Both the position numbers and the translations under genes were made by a program. From positions 1 to 6,839 of the forward strand of contig JAHHSS010000075.1 of NCBI GenBank assembly GCA_020025095.1: a stretch of DNA of 6,839 nucleotides, given 5' to 3'. This document shows, piece after piece, positions 5,290-6,839 of this stretch. Position 1 is the stretch's first letter. Each line of letters opens with the position of its first letter. The notes beneath the pieces were generated by a model. That model saw only the letters and a program-made list of their open reading frames with translations. It was not told the DNA's origin and made no database searches. Source of the DNA: Peptostreptococcus sp. (GTDB lineage: Bacteria; Bacillota; Clostridia; Peptostreptococcales; Peptostreptococcaceae).

Positions 5290-6309
5290 ATGAAGTACGA
5301 AGAAGTTTTAAAAAATGCCAGAGAAAAATTTAATGGTTCTTGCAGAGTATGTAAAGTATGTGATGGTTTTGCCTGTAGAGGTGAAGTTCCAGGAATGGGA
5401 GGCAAAGGAACTGGAAATGCATTTATGGAAAACATAAGAGCTTTGGATAAGGTGAAACTTAATATGAGGACTTTACATAATGTGAAAGATCCAGATATAT
5501 CTTTAGAATTATTTGGAGAAAAGTTATCTTTGCCGGTAATGGCAGCTCCTATTACAGGTACAACACTTAATATGGGTGGTCTTGTAACAGAAAGAGAGTA
5601 TATAGAGCCAGTTGTCTTGGGTTGTAGAAATCAGGATACATTTGCAATGGTTGGAGATACAGCAATACCGCAATTTCTTTTGGATAATCTTGATGTAATG
5701 AAAGAAAATAATGCAAAGGGAATTGTATTTATTAAGCCTTGGGAAAACAAGAATATAATAGAAAAGATAAAGGCGGCAGAATCTTCTGGTGCAATAGCAG
5801 TTGGAGTGGATATAGATGCATGTGGATTAGTAACTTTAAACCTGCATGGAAAACCAGTTGAAGCAAAAAGCGTAGAAGAAATTAAGGAGCTTGTAGAGTC
5901 TACACAACTTCCGTTTATATTGAAAGGTATAATGACTCCAGATGAGGCTGAAATGGCTGTTCAGGCGGGAGTATATGGTATAGTTGTATCAAATCATGGT
6001 GGAAGAGTTCAGGATTGGACGCCAGGTACAGCAGATGTGTTAGAAGATATATCAAAAACTGTTAATAAAAGAATTAAAGTATTTGTGGATGGTGGAATAA
6101 GAACTGGTGTAGATGTCTTGAAAATGTTAGCACTAGGTGCTGATGCATGTTTGATAGGTAGACCTTTTGTAACAGCATCATTTGGTGGAGAAACAGAGGG
6201 TGTTGAAATGTATATAGAAAAATTAAAAGCTGAATTAAAAGGTGCGATGACTTTAACAGGATGTAAAGACTTGAATTCAATTACTCAAAGAGTTATATAT
6301 GGTAAATAG
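5290..6309 (+). CDS. FMN-dependent alpha-hydroxy-acid dehydrogenase homologue with N-terminal Cys cluster
   Basis: Probable cytoplasmic flavoenzyme with the TIM-barrel fold of the lactate/glycolate oxidase family, 339 residues. The C-terminal half keeps the family core: Lys212 in LKGIM, the SNHGGR motif at 234-239 with the catalytic base His236 and Arg239, and the FMN-phosphate region DGGIRTG at 267-273 with LIGRP at 288-292. The N-terminal half is unusual. It has Cys18, Cys21, Cys24 and Cys29 (CxxCxxCxxxxC) followed by RGEVPGMGGKG, which suggests a metal or Fe-S site. The usual QLY segment is replaced by FIKPW near 147-151, and the GRR arginine that helps bind substrate carboxylate is not seen. 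The substrate is therefore uncertain, and lactate should not be assumed. GAGG at 5279-5282 lies seven bases before the ATG. The gene sits 21 bases after rnhB, probably in one transcript. Such proteins are commonly labelled alpha-hydroxy-acid oxidizing protein in clostridia. Family is confident; reaction is not. Confidence 0.88.
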   Translation: MKYEEVLKNAREKFNGSCRVCKVCDGFACRGEVPGMGGKGTGNAFMENIRALDKVKLNMRTLHNVKDPDISLELFGEKLSLPVMAAPITGTTLNMGGLVTEREYIEPVVLGCRNQDTFAMVGDTAIPQFLLDNLDVMKENNAKGIVFIKPWENKNIIEKIKAAESSGAIAVGVDIDACGLVTLNLHGKPVEAKSVEEIKELVESTQLPFILKGIMTPDEAEMAVQAGVYGIVVSNHGGRVQDWTPGTADVLEDISKTVNKRIKVFVDGGIRTGVDVLKMLALGADACLIGRPFVTASFGGETEGVEMYIEKLKAELKGAMTLTGCKDLNSITQRVIYGK

Positions 6310-6343
6310 TATTTAATTAGATAAGAAAAAATAAAATGTTTAA

Positions 6344-6394
6344 ATCTGCCTCATAAATGATATAAACATAATAGTAAAGGTAGATCGCATTTTT
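6344..6394 (+). terminator. Weak terminator-like hairpin after the flavoenzyme gene
   Basis: ATCTGCCT at 6344-6351 pairs with AGGTAGAT at 6378-6385, eight pairs with one G-U, across a large 26-base AT-rich loop. Five T at 6390-6394 come only after four intervening bases. The large loop and displaced T run make it a poor terminator. It may partly end the rnhB transcript or be a leader fold of the next gene. Confidence 0.35.
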
Positions 6395-6404
6395 ATAATA
6401 TAAT
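6394..6404 (+). promoter_or_regulatory. Possible -10 element(s) for the glyoxalase gene
   Basis: Two overlapping perfect TATAAT hexamers (6394-6399 and 6399-6404) lie 36-46 bases before the ATG. No matching -35 or TG extension is visible, so this is a tentative promoter in AT-rich DNA. Confidence 0.35.
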
Positions 6405-6439
6405 GTGTATGAAAAATATAGCTAAAAGGAGAAAATTTA

Positions 6440-6805
6440 ATGAAATTTGAACACTTTAATTTTAATGTTCTTGATTTAGAAAAAAGCTTAAAATTTTATG
6501 ATGAAGCATTGGGCCTTAAACCAGTAAGGGAAAAAGTAGCAGAGGATGGTAGTTTTAAACTAGTTTATCTTGGAGATGGAGAAACTGATTTTCAACTTGA
6601 GTTAACATGGCTAAGAGATAGAGAAGAAGCTTATAATTTAGGAGAGTGTGAATATCACCTTGCTCTTAATACTGATAAGTATGAAGAAATGTTTGAAAAG
6701 CATACAGAGATGGGAATTGTAGCATTTGTAAATGAAAAAATGGGCATATATTTTATAACTGATCCAGATGGATATTGGATAGAAATACTACCAGAAAAAA
6801 GATAA
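6440..6805 (+). CDS. Glyoxalase I-like VOC metalloprotein (lactoylglutathione lyase family)
   Basis: Small cytoplasmic protein of the vicinal oxygen chelate superfamily, 121 residues, with two beta-alpha-beta-beta-beta units. It keeps the four metal ligands of bacterial glyoxalase I in matching places: His5, Glu54 (FQLELT), His73 (YHLALNT) and Glu115 (YWIEIL), against His5, Glu56, His74 and Glu122 of the E. coli enzyme. SLKFYDEALGLKPVR near 16-30 and DPDGYWIEI near 108-116 are the usual signatures. Glyoxalase I converts the methylglyoxal hemithioacetal to lactoyl-thiol. Many clostridia lack glutathione, so the thiol partner may differ, and other VOC reactions remain possible. AAGGAG at 6426-6431 lies eight bases before the ATG. 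It is probably transcribed alone or by read-through, and is closed by a terminator three bases past its stop. Confidence 0.9.
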   Translation: MKFEHFNFNVLDLEKSLKFYDEALGLKPVREKVAEDGSFKLVYLGDGETDFQLELTWLRDREEAYNLGECEYHLALNTDKYEEMFEKHTEMGIVAFVNEKMGIYFITDPDGYWIEILPEKR

Positions 6806-6807
6806 TG

Positions 6808-6839
6808 AAAAAAGAACTGTATTTTACAGTTCTTTTTTT
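6808..6839 (+). terminator. Strong intrinsic terminator after the glyoxalase gene
   Basis: Arms at 6808-6821 and 6825-6838 (core GAACTGTA / TACAGTTC, extended by A6 and T6) form a perfect 14-bp stem with a TTT loop and a T7 end at 6833-6839. The window stops inside the T run. The A6 side could also provide a U tail for transcripts coming from the right on the minus strand. Confidence 0.92.

Noticed and set aside
1..6839. CRISPR array, tRNA or rRNA gene, insertion sequence, phage or defence genes
   Set aside because: No regularly spaced direct repeats, cloverleaf sequences, transposase motifs or terminal inverted repeats were seen on either strand.

Overview
The window looks like chromosomal DNA from a low-GC member of the Firmicutes, most likely class Clostridia. 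It is very AT-rich, prefers AGA and A/T-ending codons, has strong AGGAGG-type ribosome binding sites, and carries U-tailed hairpin terminators. The block rplS, rbgA/ylqF, rnhB is typical of the phylum. Genus cannot be fixed from this sequence.

Layout: positions 1-1227 hold the 3' part of an APC-superfamily amino-acid permease of the glutamate:GABA antiporter (GadC-like) type, cut by the left edge. It converges on tyrS (tyrosyl-tRNA synthetase, minus strand, 1282-2505), and one hairpin between them can end both transcripts. The 348-base gap from 2506 to 2853 is a divergent control region. It holds a tyrS leader with two hairpins but no T-box on one side, and on the other a perfect-consensus promoter followed by a folded leader for rplS (ribosomal protein L19, 2854-3207). 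A terminator separates rplS from rbgA/ylqF (3298-4197), a circularly permuted GTPase for 50S assembly. A 273-base AT-rich gap with two terminator-like hairpins and an extended -10 promoter precedes rnhB (RNase HII, 4471-5268). Just 21 bases further on is an FMN-dependent alpha-hydroxy-acid dehydrogenase homologue (5290-6309) with an N-terminal four-cysteine cluster and an altered substrate site. The last gene (6440-6805) is a glyoxalase I-like VOC protein with all four metal ligands, closed by a strong terminator at the right edge.

Most genes are housekeeping: tRNA charging, ribosome structure, ribosome assembly and RNA:DNA hybrid repair. The least explained parts are the tyrS leader, the promoter that abuts a terminator-like hairpin upstream of rnhB, and the cysteine-bearing flavoenzyme. 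I see no CRISPR array, tRNA, rRNA, insertion sequence, phage gene or defence system, and no convincing new multi-gene system.
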